Shown: positions 16,814 to 25,293, counted from the first letter of the stretch. The stretch is DNA of 47,253 nt from Bdellovibrionales bacterium (GCA_014323935.1 JACOND010000007.1:1-47253); one strand, 5' to 3'. The notes: a model not told the origin generated them from the letters alone. Program-made: numbers and translations.

Positions 16814-17625
16814 TTGATATTATTATTCCTTCTTATAACAGAAAAAGCTTTTTAGAAAGAGCTGTTAACTCTGTTTATAATCAAACTTACAAAAATTGGA
16901 ATCTTATTATAGTTGATGATGCTTCTACAGATGGAACTTGTGAAAAAGATTATGGAGATAAAGTAAAGTTTTTAAAGTTAAGAGAAAATAAAGGAGTCAG
17001 TTTTGCTAGAAATTATGGCATTCAAAACAGTCAAGCTCCTTGGATTGCTTTTTTAGATTCAGATGATGAATGGAAAAATAACAAGCTGGAAAAGCAAATA
17101 AAAATTCTGGAAAAAGAAAAATCAGCGGTTTTAATTCATTGCGATGAGCTTTGGTTAAAAAAGGGTAAGATTTTAAATCAAAAGAAAAAACATAAAAAAA
17201 AAGGTGGTAGAATTTTCACTCAGTGCATCTTGTTATGTTGTATGAGTCCCTCTTGCGTTTTAATAAAAAGAGATATTTTTTATCAATTAGGTTTTTTTCG
17301 AGAAGACTTCCCGGTTTGTGAGGATTATGAATTTTGGTTAAGAGTGAGTTCAAGGTATCGGGTTGTTTTTTTAGATGAAGTTTTAGTTATTAAGCATGGA
17401 GGGCATTTAGATCAGCTTTCTAAAAAATTTTTTGCTATGGATTATTGGAGAGTTAAAGCTCTTTTGCCTTTTTTACAAGATAAATATTTATCTTTTGAAG
17501 AAAAAAAAGAAGTTAAAAAATCTCTTATAAAAAGATGTCAGATTCTTTTAAAAGGATATGAAAAACATAAAAACTTTAAAAATCAAAAAGAAATAAAAGA
17601 TATTTATGAAACATTAAGATATTAA
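16789..17625 (+). CDS. Family 2 glycosyltransferase
   Basis: 278 aa from a TTG start. The start must lie close to 16789 because the GT-A fold begins at residue 9 (VDIIIPSYNRKSFLERAVNS). Nucleotide-sugar binding shows as IVDDASTDGT, the metal-binding DxD as FLDSDDEW (about residue 88), and the acidic catalytic region as CEDYEFWLRVS. No membrane helix. It transfers a sugar from a nucleotide donor to an unknown acceptor, probably for envelope glycan. The 25-nt overlap with the TPR gene suggests translational coupling. Its end overlaps the convergent protease gene by 12 nt. Confidence 0.85.
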   Translation: MAKKIQYLVDIIIPSYNRKSFLERAVNSVYNQTYKNWNLIIVDDASTDGTCEKDYGDKVKFLKLRENKGVSFARNYGIQNSQAPWIAFLDSDDEWKNNKLEKQIKILEKEKSAVLIHCDELWLKKGKILNQKKKHKKKGGRIFTQCILLCCMSPSCVLIKRDIFYQLGFFREDFPVCEDYEFWLRVSSRYRVVFLDEVLVIKHGGHLDQLSKKFFAMDYWRVKALLPFLQDKYLSFEEKKEVKKSLIKRCQILLKGYEKHKNFKNQKEIKDIYETLRY

Positions 17626-18762
17626 TTTATTTAAATCAGAGACTAATACATTATGTTTTTCAATTTGTTCATTGTAAATTTGTATTTGATCTAGATATTT
17701 TATATAGAGTTCCTGTGATTTTTCTTTCTTGTAGAGATTATTTAATTGTCTTACTTCTTTTATGACTTTACTCATTTTTTTTCTAAGATCTATGATTTCT
17801 TTGATTTTATCTCTTTTGTTTATGTCTTTTTCATAACTTATAAGAGATGATACTCTATATTCAGCTAAAGGATTTCCTTTTTGATAAGCTTCTTTTAAAG
17901 ATAACCATTCTTCATTTAAACATTCTTCTATATCTAAGTTAGAACAATCTCTATTATTTCCATTTAGAAAATCTGTTAAAGCAGAAAAGGAGCTTGTAAA
18001 AGACTGTGAATCTGTTGTACCGTACTTCACTCCTATGACCTTAGCATTTTGATCAATAATGGGAGCTCCGCTACTTCCTTTTAATTTGTTTAAATTGATG
18101 TTTCTATTAAAAGTAAAAATTTTATCACCATATTGGCTGGTATTATATCTAACAGGGATTAAAAGAAATTTGCTTTGAGGATAGGCTAAAAGAAAAAAAC
18201 TGTCTAGGTTTAGGTCAATAGGAGATTTTTTTATTTTTAAATAATCTTTAACTTTTTCACTACTTTTTAGGAGAGCTAAATCATAAAAAGCCGATATTTT
18301 TACAACTTTCATTTTGTTTATGAGGGGGTTACTTAGATTTTTAGAATCTTTTTTAGAAAATATTTTTATATTTTCATTTAAATCTTGTATAACATGAAAA
18401 TTAGTTACCATAAGCTGAGAGCTTATAAAAAAACCGGTTCCCTGGCCTAAAGGAATTAAATTGTCTTTTTTTGATGATTCATAAAACTCACTATTTTTTA
18501 AACTGTCGGAGCTTAGAAAATCTTCTTCAAAAGAAAGATAAAGGCTCACATTCCAGATTGCTTTTTTAGCTTCTTCTAAGAAATCTTTTTTGCTAGACTC
18601 TTCAGTTATAGAAGAAGGAATTTTTTCAACTTGAGGAATTTCTTCAACTTTATAATGAGAAGGCTTAGATGTATTTTTAATAAATGTTTGTTTATGTAGT
18701 TTTTCCTGTTTTTTACAGTTCGTAAGACTTAACAAAACAAAAAAGAAAAACTGTATTTTCAT
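17614..18762 (-). CDS. Trypsin-like serine protease lipoprotein (copy 1)
   Basis: 382 aa. Signal peptide with Cys16 in SLTNC, an unusual lipobox (Asn before Cys). After a disordered linker comes an S1/HtrA-like domain with a full triad: His123 in VTNFHVIQ, Asp161 in FYDLALLKS and Ser231 in GSSGAP. No PDZ domain follows. Instead there is a short Cys-containing block (CSNLDIEECLNEEW) and about 100 residues of helical, probably coiled-coil sequence. It would act in the periplasm on unknown substrates. It is a tandem paralog of the next gene upstream, 84 nt away. Confidence 0.8.
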   Translation of the reverse strand: MKIQFFFFVLLSLTNCKKQEKLHKQTFIKNTSKPSHYKVEEIPQVEKIPSSITEESSKKDFLEEAKKAIWNVSLYLSFEEDFLSSDSLKNSEFYESSKKDNLIPLGQGTGFFISSQLMVTNFHVIQDLNENIKIFSKKDSKNLSNPLINKMKVVKISAFYDLALLKSSEKVKDYLKIKKSPIDLNLDSFFLLAYPQSKFLLIPVRYNTSQYGDKIFTFNRNINLNKLKGSSGAPIIDQNAKVIGVKYGTTDSQSFTSSFSALTDFLNGNNRDCSNLDIEECLNEEWLSLKEAYQKGNPLAEYRVSSLISYEKDINKRDKIKEIIDLRKKMSKVIKEVRQLNNLYKKEKSQELYIKYLDQIQIYNEQIEKHNVLVSDLNKLIS

Positions 18763-18846
18763 AAATTAGATCTTTTATAATTTAGTGTTTTAAAGAGTTT
18801 TTAGTAAAAAATCAAGCTTTTTGGATGAGATTTTTTAAAGTAGGAT

Positions 18847-19947
18847 TTATAACTCAGAGAGCATTTTATTATATTTTTCAAGTTTTTCATTGTAAATTTG
18901 TAATTGGGCTTCATAGTCTTTAAAAATTTCTAGGGAGTTTTTTTTATTATATAAGGTTAATATTTTTTTTAAATCTGTCCCCATTCTAGTTAATTTCTTT
19001 CTAATATTTATGAGTTCCTTTAATTGATTTCTTTTATTTGCCCATTGTTGATAGCTTTCAATAGACAGTCTATATCTAGCAATAACATTTCCTTTTTGAT
19101 AAGCTTCTTTTAAAGATAACCATTCTTCATTTAAACACTCTTCTATATCTAAATTAGAACAATCTCTATTATTTCCATTTAAAAAATCATTGACAATAGA
19201 AAAGGGTGTAGAAATAGAAAGTGAATCCATTCCTGCATATTTAACTCCTACGACCTTAGCATTTTGATCAATAATAGGAGCTCCGCTACTTCCTTTTAAA
19301 CTACCTAGTTCAATTTCTCTATTAAAAATAAGAATTTTTCGATTAAATTGACTGCTATGATATTCAACAGGAATTGAAATAAACCTATTACCAGGATAAG
19401 CTAAAAGAAAAAAACTATCTAGGTTTAAATCAATAGGAGATTTTTTTATCTTCAAATAATCTTTAACTTTCTTACTACTTTTTAGGAGAGCTAAATCATA
19501 AAGAGCAGATACTTTTACAACTTTCATTTTGTTTAGAAGAATTTTATTGAGTTCTTTAGAATCTCTGTTAGAAAGTATATCTGTGTTTTCATTTAAATTT
19601 TGTATGACATGAAAATTCGTTATCATAAAATTAGGTTTTATAAAAAAACCAGTTCCATGACCTAAATGAATAAAATTATTTTTTTTATCAATATTTGAGT
19701 TTGAATAAAGCTTTTTATTTTTTGAATTTTGTGAAAAGTTTATAATATCTTCTTCAAAATGAATAAAAAGGCTTACATCCCAGACAGCTTTTTTAGCCCT
19801 TTCTAAAATTTCTGGGTTTATAGATGTTTTCTCTTTGTTATTAATAACAGAGCTTTGTTTGTGTATTTTTTGATCTTTTTGTAAATCAGAGTTACAGTTG
19901 GTAAGATTTAAGACAAAAATGAAAAAAAACAAAACTTGTATCTTCAT
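18847..19947 (-). CDS. Trypsin-like serine protease lipoprotein (copy 2)
   Basis: 366 aa, same design as copy 1: Cys18 in NLTNC, His113 in ITNFHVIQ, Asp151 in LYDLALLKS, Ser221 in GSSGAP, the CSNLDIEECLNEEW block and a helical tail. The middle (LKIKKSPIDLNLDSFFLLAY and the block after the serine) is almost identical in both copies, while the N-terminal linker and the tail differ strongly. Both triads are complete. It could have its own promoter: TATAAT at 19961-19966 lies 13 nt upstream, without a clear -35. Confidence 0.8.
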   Translation of the reverse strand: MKIQVLFFFIFVLNLTNCNSDLQKDQKIHKQSSVINNKEKTSINPEILERAKKAVWDVSLFIHFEEDIINFSQNSKNKKLYSNSNIDKKNNFIHLGHGTGFFIKPNFMITNFHVIQNLNENTDILSNRDSKELNKILLNKMKVVKVSALYDLALLKSSKKVKDYLKIKKSPIDLNLDSFFLLAYPGNRFISIPVEYHSSQFNRKILIFNREIELGSLKGSSGAPIIDQNAKVVGVKYAGMDSLSISTPFSIVNDFLNGNNRDCSNLDIEECLNEEWLSLKEAYQKGNVIARYRLSIESYQQWANKRNQLKELINIRKKLTRMGTDLKKILTLYNKKNSLEIFKDYEAQLQIYNEKLEKYNKMLSEL

Positions 19948-20192
19948 GACTTTATAAGAGATTATAAATAAAAAATTTCTAATGAAAATTCAACTTTTTT
20001 ATAATTCAAATCTTGCCTTTATCAAATAAAACATAATTTATATTTTACAGATCTGAGATATAATTTAAAAGAGTTATTAAAAAGCAGGACTTTTTTAAAG
20101 TGAGTGACTCAATTCATTTTTATTTTTTAAGTTGTCTTATAATTTAATTTATTGTAAGAAAGTCAATTATAAAATCCTAAGTCTATTGTTTT

Positions 20193-21644
20193 GTGAAAAA
20201 AATATCTTTAAAAATTCGTTACCTTAAATCCTTAGATAAACAAAAATCTCTTGATATTCAAATGGGAAGCTCTATTTATTTTATGGGTATTTGTGGAACT
20301 GCTATGGCTTCTTTGGCTATTTATTTAAAACGGCAAGGTTTTTTTGTATCAGGAAGTGATGAAAATATTTATCCTCCTATGTCTTTAAAGTTAAAAAAAG
20401 AGGGGATTTCTTTGTTTAAATATGATAGAGACAATATTAAAACTTCTTTTTCACTTATTATTGTAGGAAATGTTATCAGTTCTTCTCATGTTGAAATAGC
20501 AAAAGCAAAACAATTGAATATTCCGGTTATAAGTTTTCCTGAATTTTTACAACAAAACTTGCTTTCTCAAACAAAAAACATAGTGGTCGCAGGAACTCAT
20601 GGGAAAAGTACAAGTAGCTCATTAATGGCTTGGGTGCTTAAAAAATCTTATCAAAATCCTAGTTTTTTTGTTGGAGGGATTCCTAATAACTTTAATTCTT
20701 CTTTAAGAGTGAGGGATTCAAAATATTTTGTAATAGAAGGAGATGAATATGACACAAGTTTTTTTGCTAAGCATGCTAAATTTTTTCATTACAATCCAAA
20801 TTATGTTCTTTTAACTGGAGTTGAATTTGATCATGCAGATATTTATAAGGATTTAGCTGATATAAAAAAAACATTTTCTCAATTTATCAAACAAATTCCC
20901 TCTCAAGGCTGTTTGGTTGCTTATGCTGATAATCTTGTTGTAAGAGAGTTATTATCATCTTGTTCAGCTCCTGTTTTAACTTATGGAGTTAAATATGGAG
21001 ATTTTAAAATAAAAAATAGAATTTTAAAAAAGAATCTACAAATTGTTGAAGTTTTTTCTAAGAATCAAAAGACCTATCAAATCGAGATTCCTCTTTTAGG
21101 AATTCATAATGCTTTAAATAGTTTAGGAGTTTTTATTTTAGCAAAATATTTAAAGTGGGAAGAAGAAAAAATCTTAGGAGCTTTAAAAAGTTTTAAGGGA
21201 TTAAAAAAAAGACTAGAGTTTAAATTTGAGTTTCAAAAAGCAAAAATTTTTGAAGATTTTGCTCATCATCCTACAGCTATTCAAATGGGTTTATCTGCTT
21301 TAAAAGAAAGATATGTTAAACAGAGGTTACTCCTTGTATTTGAACCTCAGTCCTTTACAGCTTGCTCTCATTTTTTTCAAAAACAGTATATATCCTCATT
21401 TGAAAAAGCGGATCTTATTTTTATAGCTAAGCCCTATAAAATATCTAAGGTTTTAAAACAAAAGCGATTGTCTGTTGAAACTTTAGTTAAAGATTTAAAA
21501 CAAAAGAAAAAAGAAGCTTTTTATTATTCTGATTTTAAAATACTAGAAAAAGATTTAAGAAAACATATTAAAGAAAATGATATTGTTGTTTTTATGAGCA
21601 GTGGTTCTTGTGGTCATATTTTAGATCGTTTAAAAAAAACTTAA
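20193..21644 (+). CDS. mpl: Mpl, UDP-MurNAc:L-Ala-D-Glu-meso-DAP ligase
   Basis: 483 aa from a GTG. The Rossmann glycine loop MGICGTAMAS lies at residues 31-40, so the first 23 residues are an extension, and the ATG at 20262 is a possible alternative start. The ATP loop is GTHGKST (134-140). The Mpl-specific stretch IEGDEYDTSFF and GVEFDHADIY separates it from MurC, which lacks EYDTxFF. The enzyme reattaches recycled murein tripeptide to UDP-MurNAc. Presence of meso-DAP peptidoglycan recycling is implied. A minus-strand terminator overlaps its 3' end. Confidence 0.88.
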   Translation: MKKISLKIRYLKSLDKQKSLDIQMGSSIYFMGICGTAMASLAIYLKRQGFFVSGSDENIYPPMSLKLKKEGISLFKYDRDNIKTSFSLIIVGNVISSSHVEIAKAKQLNIPVISFPEFLQQNLLSQTKNIVVAGTHGKSTSSSLMAWVLKKSYQNPSFFVGGIPNNFNSSLRVRDSKYFVIEGDEYDTSFFAKHAKFFHYNPNYVLLTGVEFDHADIYKDLADIKKTFSQFIKQIPSQGCLVAYADNLVVRELLSSCSAPVLTYGVKYGDFKIKNRILKKNLQIVEVFSKNQKTYQIEIPLLGIHNALNSLGVFILAKYLKWEEEKILGALKSFKGLKKRLEFKFEFQKAKIFEDFAHHPTAIQMGLSALKERYVKQRLLLVFEPQSFTACSHFFQKQYISSFEKADLIFIAKPYKISKVLKQKRLSVETLVKDLKQKKKEAFYYSDFKILEKDLRKHIKENDIVVFMSSGSCGHILDRLKKT

Positions 21645-21657
21645 AAGTTTTTTAAGT
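21632..21657 (-). terminator. minus-strand intrinsic terminator overlapping the mpl end
   Basis: Stem ACTTAAA/TTTAAGT with a 5-nt loop (21639-21657), followed on the minus strand by eight T (21631-21638). Polarity fits transcription arriving from maf, not mpl. Confidence 0.5.
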
Positions 21658-21888
21658 ATTTATATGTTTTTCGATACTATTTAATTTTTTTAATTTAAGG
21701 CATAAATCTTCAATCATTTTAAATTTTTCAGGATTATTCTTAGAACTTTTTAGAAGTGTTTGAACAAGAGATTGAAGTTTATGAGAAGTATTTTGAGAAA
21801 AATCTGTTGTGTTTTTTTGAGGAGAATAAGGTTTTAAAATTACTTGATAAAGATAAAATATCCAAAGATATGGAATATCTATAAGTTT
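21652..21888 (-). other. 78-codon open stretch without a normal start, possible gene remnant
   Basis: Between maf and the terminator the minus strand has 78 open codons that read like protein. A hydrophobic segment (IPYLWIFYLYQVIL) is followed by a Ser/Gln/Thr-rich linker and a helical end (KMIEDLCLKLKKLNSIE), with the stop inside the terminator hairpin. There is no ATG, GTG or TTG before the late ATG at codon 58, and a stop lies immediately upstream. It is either the 3' end of a frameshifted small membrane protein or a gene with a rare start codon (an ATT is the fifth codon). The rest of the 21645-22011 gap holds nothing I recognise. Confidence 0.35.
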
Positions 21889-22011
21889 TTATTAATGAAG
21901 CTAAAGATAACTGATTAGACAGATTATAAGAAATAATAATTATGACTTTTTTCGGGTACCATTAAAGAATCTCCTTTACAGACCAATCAGAAATCTCAAG
22001 AGAGATATTTA

Positions 22012-22596
22012 TCAGTAGGGATCTTGAAAAAGAGGATAGCCCCATTTTATGAGTTGATTGATAATTTGAATAAGAGGTAAGCCTTCGATACTGTTAAAGT
22101 CTTCTGATTTTATTTTTTTAAATAAGCTGATTCCAGAAGATTCAATATGATAGCTTCCTGCGGCAAAAAGAGGTTTTTCTTTTGAAATATAGTTTTTAAT
22201 TTGTTTTACAGTTAAGCCTCTCATGGTCATCGAACTCTTTGATATGTAATTGAAACTTTTATGTTCCCATAAAATGCAAACCGCAGTAAAAAGATTATGA
22301 GTTTTTCCTTGAAGTTGAATAAGGTTTTCAAGTGCTTGTCTTTTTGTTAAGGCTTTTCCAAAAAGTTTTCCTTTTAAAAAAGCCATTTGATCACATCCAA
22401 TGATAACATTTTTAGGATATTTTTTTTTAGCTTTTAAAGCTTTTAATCTAGCGAGTTGAAGGCAAGAGTAGGAAGGTCTTTTTGGATTTATAAAGTCTTT
22501 TTCTTCAATGTCAGGAACAAACACTTTAAATTCAATTCCTGCCTTGAGTAATAGTTTTTTTCTATTAGGCGATTGACTAGCTAATATAATATTCAT
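22012..22596 (-). CDS. maf: Maf-like nucleotide pyrophosphatase
   Basis: 194 aa. House-cleaning pyrophosphatase acting on non-canonical or methylated nucleoside triphosphates. The start LASQSPNRKKLL is the Maf signature (SxSPRR-type, here SPNRK). The catalytic Asp is in IIGCDQMAFL, followed by GKALTKRQALENLIQLQGK and TAVCI. The exact subfamily (YhdE or YceF type) cannot be settled by eye. It diverges from lgt, and their promoters overlap. Confidence 0.88.
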   Translation of the reverse strand: MNIILASQSPNRKKLLLKAGIEFKVFVPDIEEKDFINPKRPSYSCLQLARLKALKAKKKYPKNVIIGCDQMAFLKGKLFGKALTKRQALENLIQLQGKTHNLFTAVCILWEHKSFNYISKSSMTMRGLTVKQIKNYISKEKPLFAAGSYHIESSGISLFKKIKSEDFNSIEGLPLIQIINQLIKWGYPLFQDPY

Positions 22597-22599
22597 AAC

Positions 22600-22628
22600 T
22601 TGCTTTTAAAAAAAAAATACAATAATTT
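22600..22628 (+). promoter_or_regulatory. putative leaderless promoter of lgt
   Basis: TTGCTT (22600-22605), 17-bp spacer, TAATTT (22623-22628), 6 nt to the lgt ATG. It overlaps the divergent maf promoter base for base. Confidence 0.45.
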
Positions 22629-22631
22629 CAA
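22603..22631 (-). promoter_or_regulatory. putative leaderless promoter of maf
   Basis: TTGAAA (22626-22631), 17-bp spacer, TAAAAG (22603-22608), 6 nt to the maf ATG. The two genes are separated by only 38 nt, so each promoter must fit inside the other; polymerase probably cannot use both at once. Confidence 0.45.
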
Positions 22632-22634
22632 GCT

Positions 22635-23705
22635 ATGATTTATTATCATCAATTAGATCCTTTTATTATTCAATTCACAGGAAATTTTGGTCTTAGATGG
22701 TACTCTATGGCTTATATATTAGCTATTATGTTTTCTTATTTTCTTGCAAAATATTTAATAAAAAAACAGCGAATTCATCTTCCTTTAAATAAACTATCAG
22801 ATATTATTTTTTTTGGAGCTTTAGGGGCTGTTTTAGGAGGGCGTATAGGTTTTTGTATTTTTTACAGTCCTGATTTATTACTCTCTTTTGACAGTTCCTT
22901 TCCCTTTTGGGGAGTGTTAAAAATACATCAAGGAGGCATGTCTAGTCATGGAGGTATTTTAGGGCTTCTTACGTCCTTATTTTTTTATTCTTATCGCTAT
23001 CAAATATCCTTATATACTATGTTAGATTTAGCTTCTATTACAGGAGCTTTTGGTATTTTTTTAGGAAGAATAGCTAATTTTATAAACGCAGAACTCTATG
23101 GTCGGATTGTAGAGGGAAAAGCTTGGTTTTCTGTTCGTTTCCCTACGGAATTATTTCTTTGGTCTTCCGATCCTAAATTCTATAAAAAAGAATTGCTTTC
23201 TCTTGAAAGTTTGCTTCCTTATTTAAAAAGTTCTTTGATTGAGATTCCCTCTTCTAACACTTGGAGTGACTGGTTAAATAGAATTGGAGAAGGTGATGAA
23301 GGAATGGTTTATGAAAGATACATCTCTTATATTTGTAATAGCATTTATAATTTATCTCATTCCTCTCCCATTAAAGAGCTTTTAGAACCTTTACTTTCTT
23401 TACGTCATCCCTCTCAGCTCTATCAGGCAATAGGAGGAGGTTTAATTCCTTTTATTTTAATTTGTATCTTTTGGTTAAAACCAAGAAAGCCTGGGTTCAT
23501 TTCAGTCGTTTTTATTTTGAGTTATTTATTTTTTCGTATTTTTACAGAATTTTACAGACAGCCAGATACTTCTATAGGTTTTCAGTTATTTGATTTAACG
23601 AGGGGACAATGGCTCAGTTTAATGATGTATATTCTAGCTTTTTTGTTTAGTTACTGTGTTTTTACAAATAAGAATCCTCTAAACTTTTTTAAAAAACTTA
23701 GCTAG
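22635..23705 (+). CDS. lgt: Prolipoprotein diacylglyceryl transferase
   Basis: 356 aa; the family is usually 260-300. Inner-membrane enzyme that attaches diacylglycerol to the lipobox cysteine, needed for the several lipoproteins in this window. Seven membrane helices are visible. The active-site loop GGMSSHGG (about 100-107, with His98 and His105) and the Lgt signature GRIANFINAELYGR (144-157) are intact, followed by LRHPSQLYQA. The extra length is one insertion of roughly 75-85 residues (about 170-250) between the signature and the LRHPSQLYQ motif. It is rich in Ser, Leu and Glu and would face the periplasm. Confidence 0.93.
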   Translation: MIYYHQLDPFIIQFTGNFGLRWYSMAYILAIMFSYFLAKYLIKKQRIHLPLNKLSDIIFFGALGAVLGGRIGFCIFYSPDLLLSFDSSFPFWGVLKIHQGGMSSHGGILGLLTSLFFYSYRYQISLYTMLDLASITGAFGIFLGRIANFINAELYGRIVEGKAWFSVRFPTELFLWSSDPKFYKKELLSLESLLPYLKSSLIEIPSSNTWSDWLNRIGEGDEGMVYERYISYICNSIYNLSHSSPIKELLEPLLSLRHPSQLYQAIGGGLIPFILICIFWLKPRKPGFISVVFILSYLFFRIFTEFYRQPDTSIGFQLFDLTRGQWLSLMMYILAFLFSYCVFTNKNPLNFFKKLS

Positions 23706-23713
23706 ATGTAATT

Positions 23714-24442
23714 TTAAGATTTCCCTTTTTGTTTTTCTTTAAGAAGTAAATCCTCTAAACTTAAATTTGTTAAAAGTTTAAGTTTTTTAAAAATCCAAAC
23801 CATGAGAATAAGAGTAAAGATAGATAAAGGGATAGCTATAAAAATGTATCCCAGCCAAGTCATATTTGCTACTTGTTCATTTAAAATATGAGTTTGAGCT
23901 TCTTTTGTTAAGTTAGAATCAATATCTAAAAAAACAGATAGAGCAACTATAAAATTTAAAATAGCACTTAAAACAAAACTAAGACTTAAAAGTAGAGTCG
24001 ATTTATTCATTAGTTTTTTAAAAGCAACTTGATTATTGTTTAAATTTAGTTTTTCTTGTAAAATTTCATGATTAAAAAGTGAAGATTTAAGTATAATCCA
24101 TTCCATAACAGGTTTTTTAAAAATAAAAACAGAAAAAACACAAATTAAAGCTAAAAAAAGAGGTAAACTGGCCTCTTTGATTACAAAATAAATCCCTTTA
24201 AGTTGAAATAATGCAAAACCACCTGTAAGAGCTATATTCAAGAGACCAATAACAGAAATAAAATTAATTTTCTTCATTGTAATAAAATCCTTTAATCCAT
24301 AACAAAAAGGAAAAGCTAATGAGATTAATAAAATGAGCAGAGGGGAAAAGGAACTCCATTCTGATCCTTTTTTTAACAATATAACAGGAATTAAAATATT
24401 GAATCCTAAATTTAAAATAGGATTTTCTTTAGATTTTAACAT
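23714..24442 (-). CDS. VC0807-family integral membrane protein
   Basis: 242 aa with about six membrane helices. The order NPILNLGFNILIPVILL, LAFPFCYGLKDF, KINFISVIGLLNIALTGGFAL and the amphipathic middle match the VC0807-like family, whose function is unknown. It lies 12 nt downstream of a small hypothetical gene in the same direction, so they are probably co-transcribed. It ends 8 nt from the convergent lgt. Confidence 0.7.
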   Translation of the reverse strand: MLKSKENPILNLGFNILIPVILLKKGSEWSSFSPLLILLISLAFPFCYGLKDFITMKKINFISVIGLLNIALTGGFALFQLKGIYFVIKEASLPLFLALICVFSVFIFKKPVMEWIILKSSLFNHEILQEKLNLNNNQVAFKKLMNKSTLLLSLSFVLSAILNFIVALSVFLDIDSNLTKEAQTHILNEQVANMTWLGYIFIAIPLSIFTLILMVWIFKKLKLLTNLSLEDLLLKEKQKGKS

Positions 24443-24454
24443 GGAAAGTATTTT

Positions 24455-24790
24455 TTAAAGGAGTAATCTTGTATTTCTATTTTGATTCCAATCTAAAATT
24501 TTATTTAAAAATTTTTCTTGAATAGAATGGATAGAATTTAAAGCCTTTCTTTTTTTTGAATAAATTTCAAAACAACAAGAACTTGCAGAAGTGACCTTAA
24601 GATAAGCTTCATAAGTATTTCCTTTTTTTATTAAAACAAACTGGTTTTTAGAATCACTAGGAGATCGACTTTCAATTAAATCGTATAGTTTTTGACTGGT
24701 TTTTTTAAGTTCATCGCAGGGAATGAAACCATGAAATTTAAAGCTTTTTTCATACTTTGAACTATTTGAATTTAAAAATAGACCTTCCAT
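24455..24790 (-). CDS. Small hypothetical protein
   Basis: 111 aa, no signal peptide. Layout is strand, helix (CDELKKTSQKLYDLIE), two strands (FVLIKKGNTYEAYLKVTS, CFEIYSK), then helix (IQEKFLNKILDWN). This resembles the beta-alpha-beta-beta-beta-alpha fold of ribosome hibernation factors (HPF/RaiA), but key basic residues cannot be aligned by eye, so the name is withheld. It contains a vicinal CC. A TATATA lies 6 nt before the ATG. Confidence 0.5.
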   Translation of the reverse strand: MEGLFLNSNSSKYEKSFKFHGFIPCDELKKTSQKLYDLIESRSPSDSKNQFVLIKKGNTYEAYLKVTSASSCCFEIYSKKRKALNSIHSIQEKFLNKILDWNQNRNTRLLL

Positions 24791-25293
24791 AGCCCTTATA
24801 TATCAAACTTTCAAATATAAAGAAATAAAATAAATAAAATTGACACATTGAGTTAATAATGAAAAAAAGAAGCTTATAATTTTTTAAATACTTAATGTTT
24901 TCAACATTTTTTTAATATTCTATTATAGAGAGAATATAAAAAATATCTTATAAAAACATCTAAAAAACACTTTAAAACATATCTATAGATTATAAAAGCC
25001 TAGAATTTTATGCTTTTAAATTAGAGATTTTGAAAAAAAATTATTTTACATCATATGATTAAGTTTTTTAGCTGAACTTGTTATTTTTTTTAAGTATATA
25101 AAGATATTCTTTAAATTTCATTAATGTGATTTTTTAAAAGAAAATTCTTGTTTTCTATATTTTTTTTTGATAGGTAGTTTTTTTAGAGGGTAAAAAGCCC
25201 TCTTTTTTTATAGTTGAAGCAGAAAGTTATAAAAAAATCTTTTTATTTTTTTAAGAAAATTTTAAGAAGAATTTAAAAAAAAAGAAGTTAAAA
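24791..25293. other. Long intergenic leader region before rimP
   Basis: 503 nt, extremely AT-rich, no protein-coding ORF and no tRNA or SRP-RNA motif. It contains a TTGACA (24840-24845) without a matching -10, a TATAAT (24875-24880) without a clear -35, a short hairpin followed by T (about 24893-24914) and the strong terminator at 25185-25210. It probably holds the promoter and leader of the rimP-nusA-infB operon, and possibly a small RNA. Confidence 0.5.
25185..25210 (+). terminator. Strong plus-strand intrinsic terminator with no upstream gene
   Basis: AGAGGG, loop TAAAAAG, CCCTCT, followed by a run of T. This is the most GC-rich hairpin in the window and lacks a T run in the minus direction. 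The nearest plus-strand gene upstream (lgt) ends 1.5 kb earlier, so it ends either a small RNA or a regulated leader (attenuator) of the operon starting 84 nt downstream. Confidence 0.75.
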
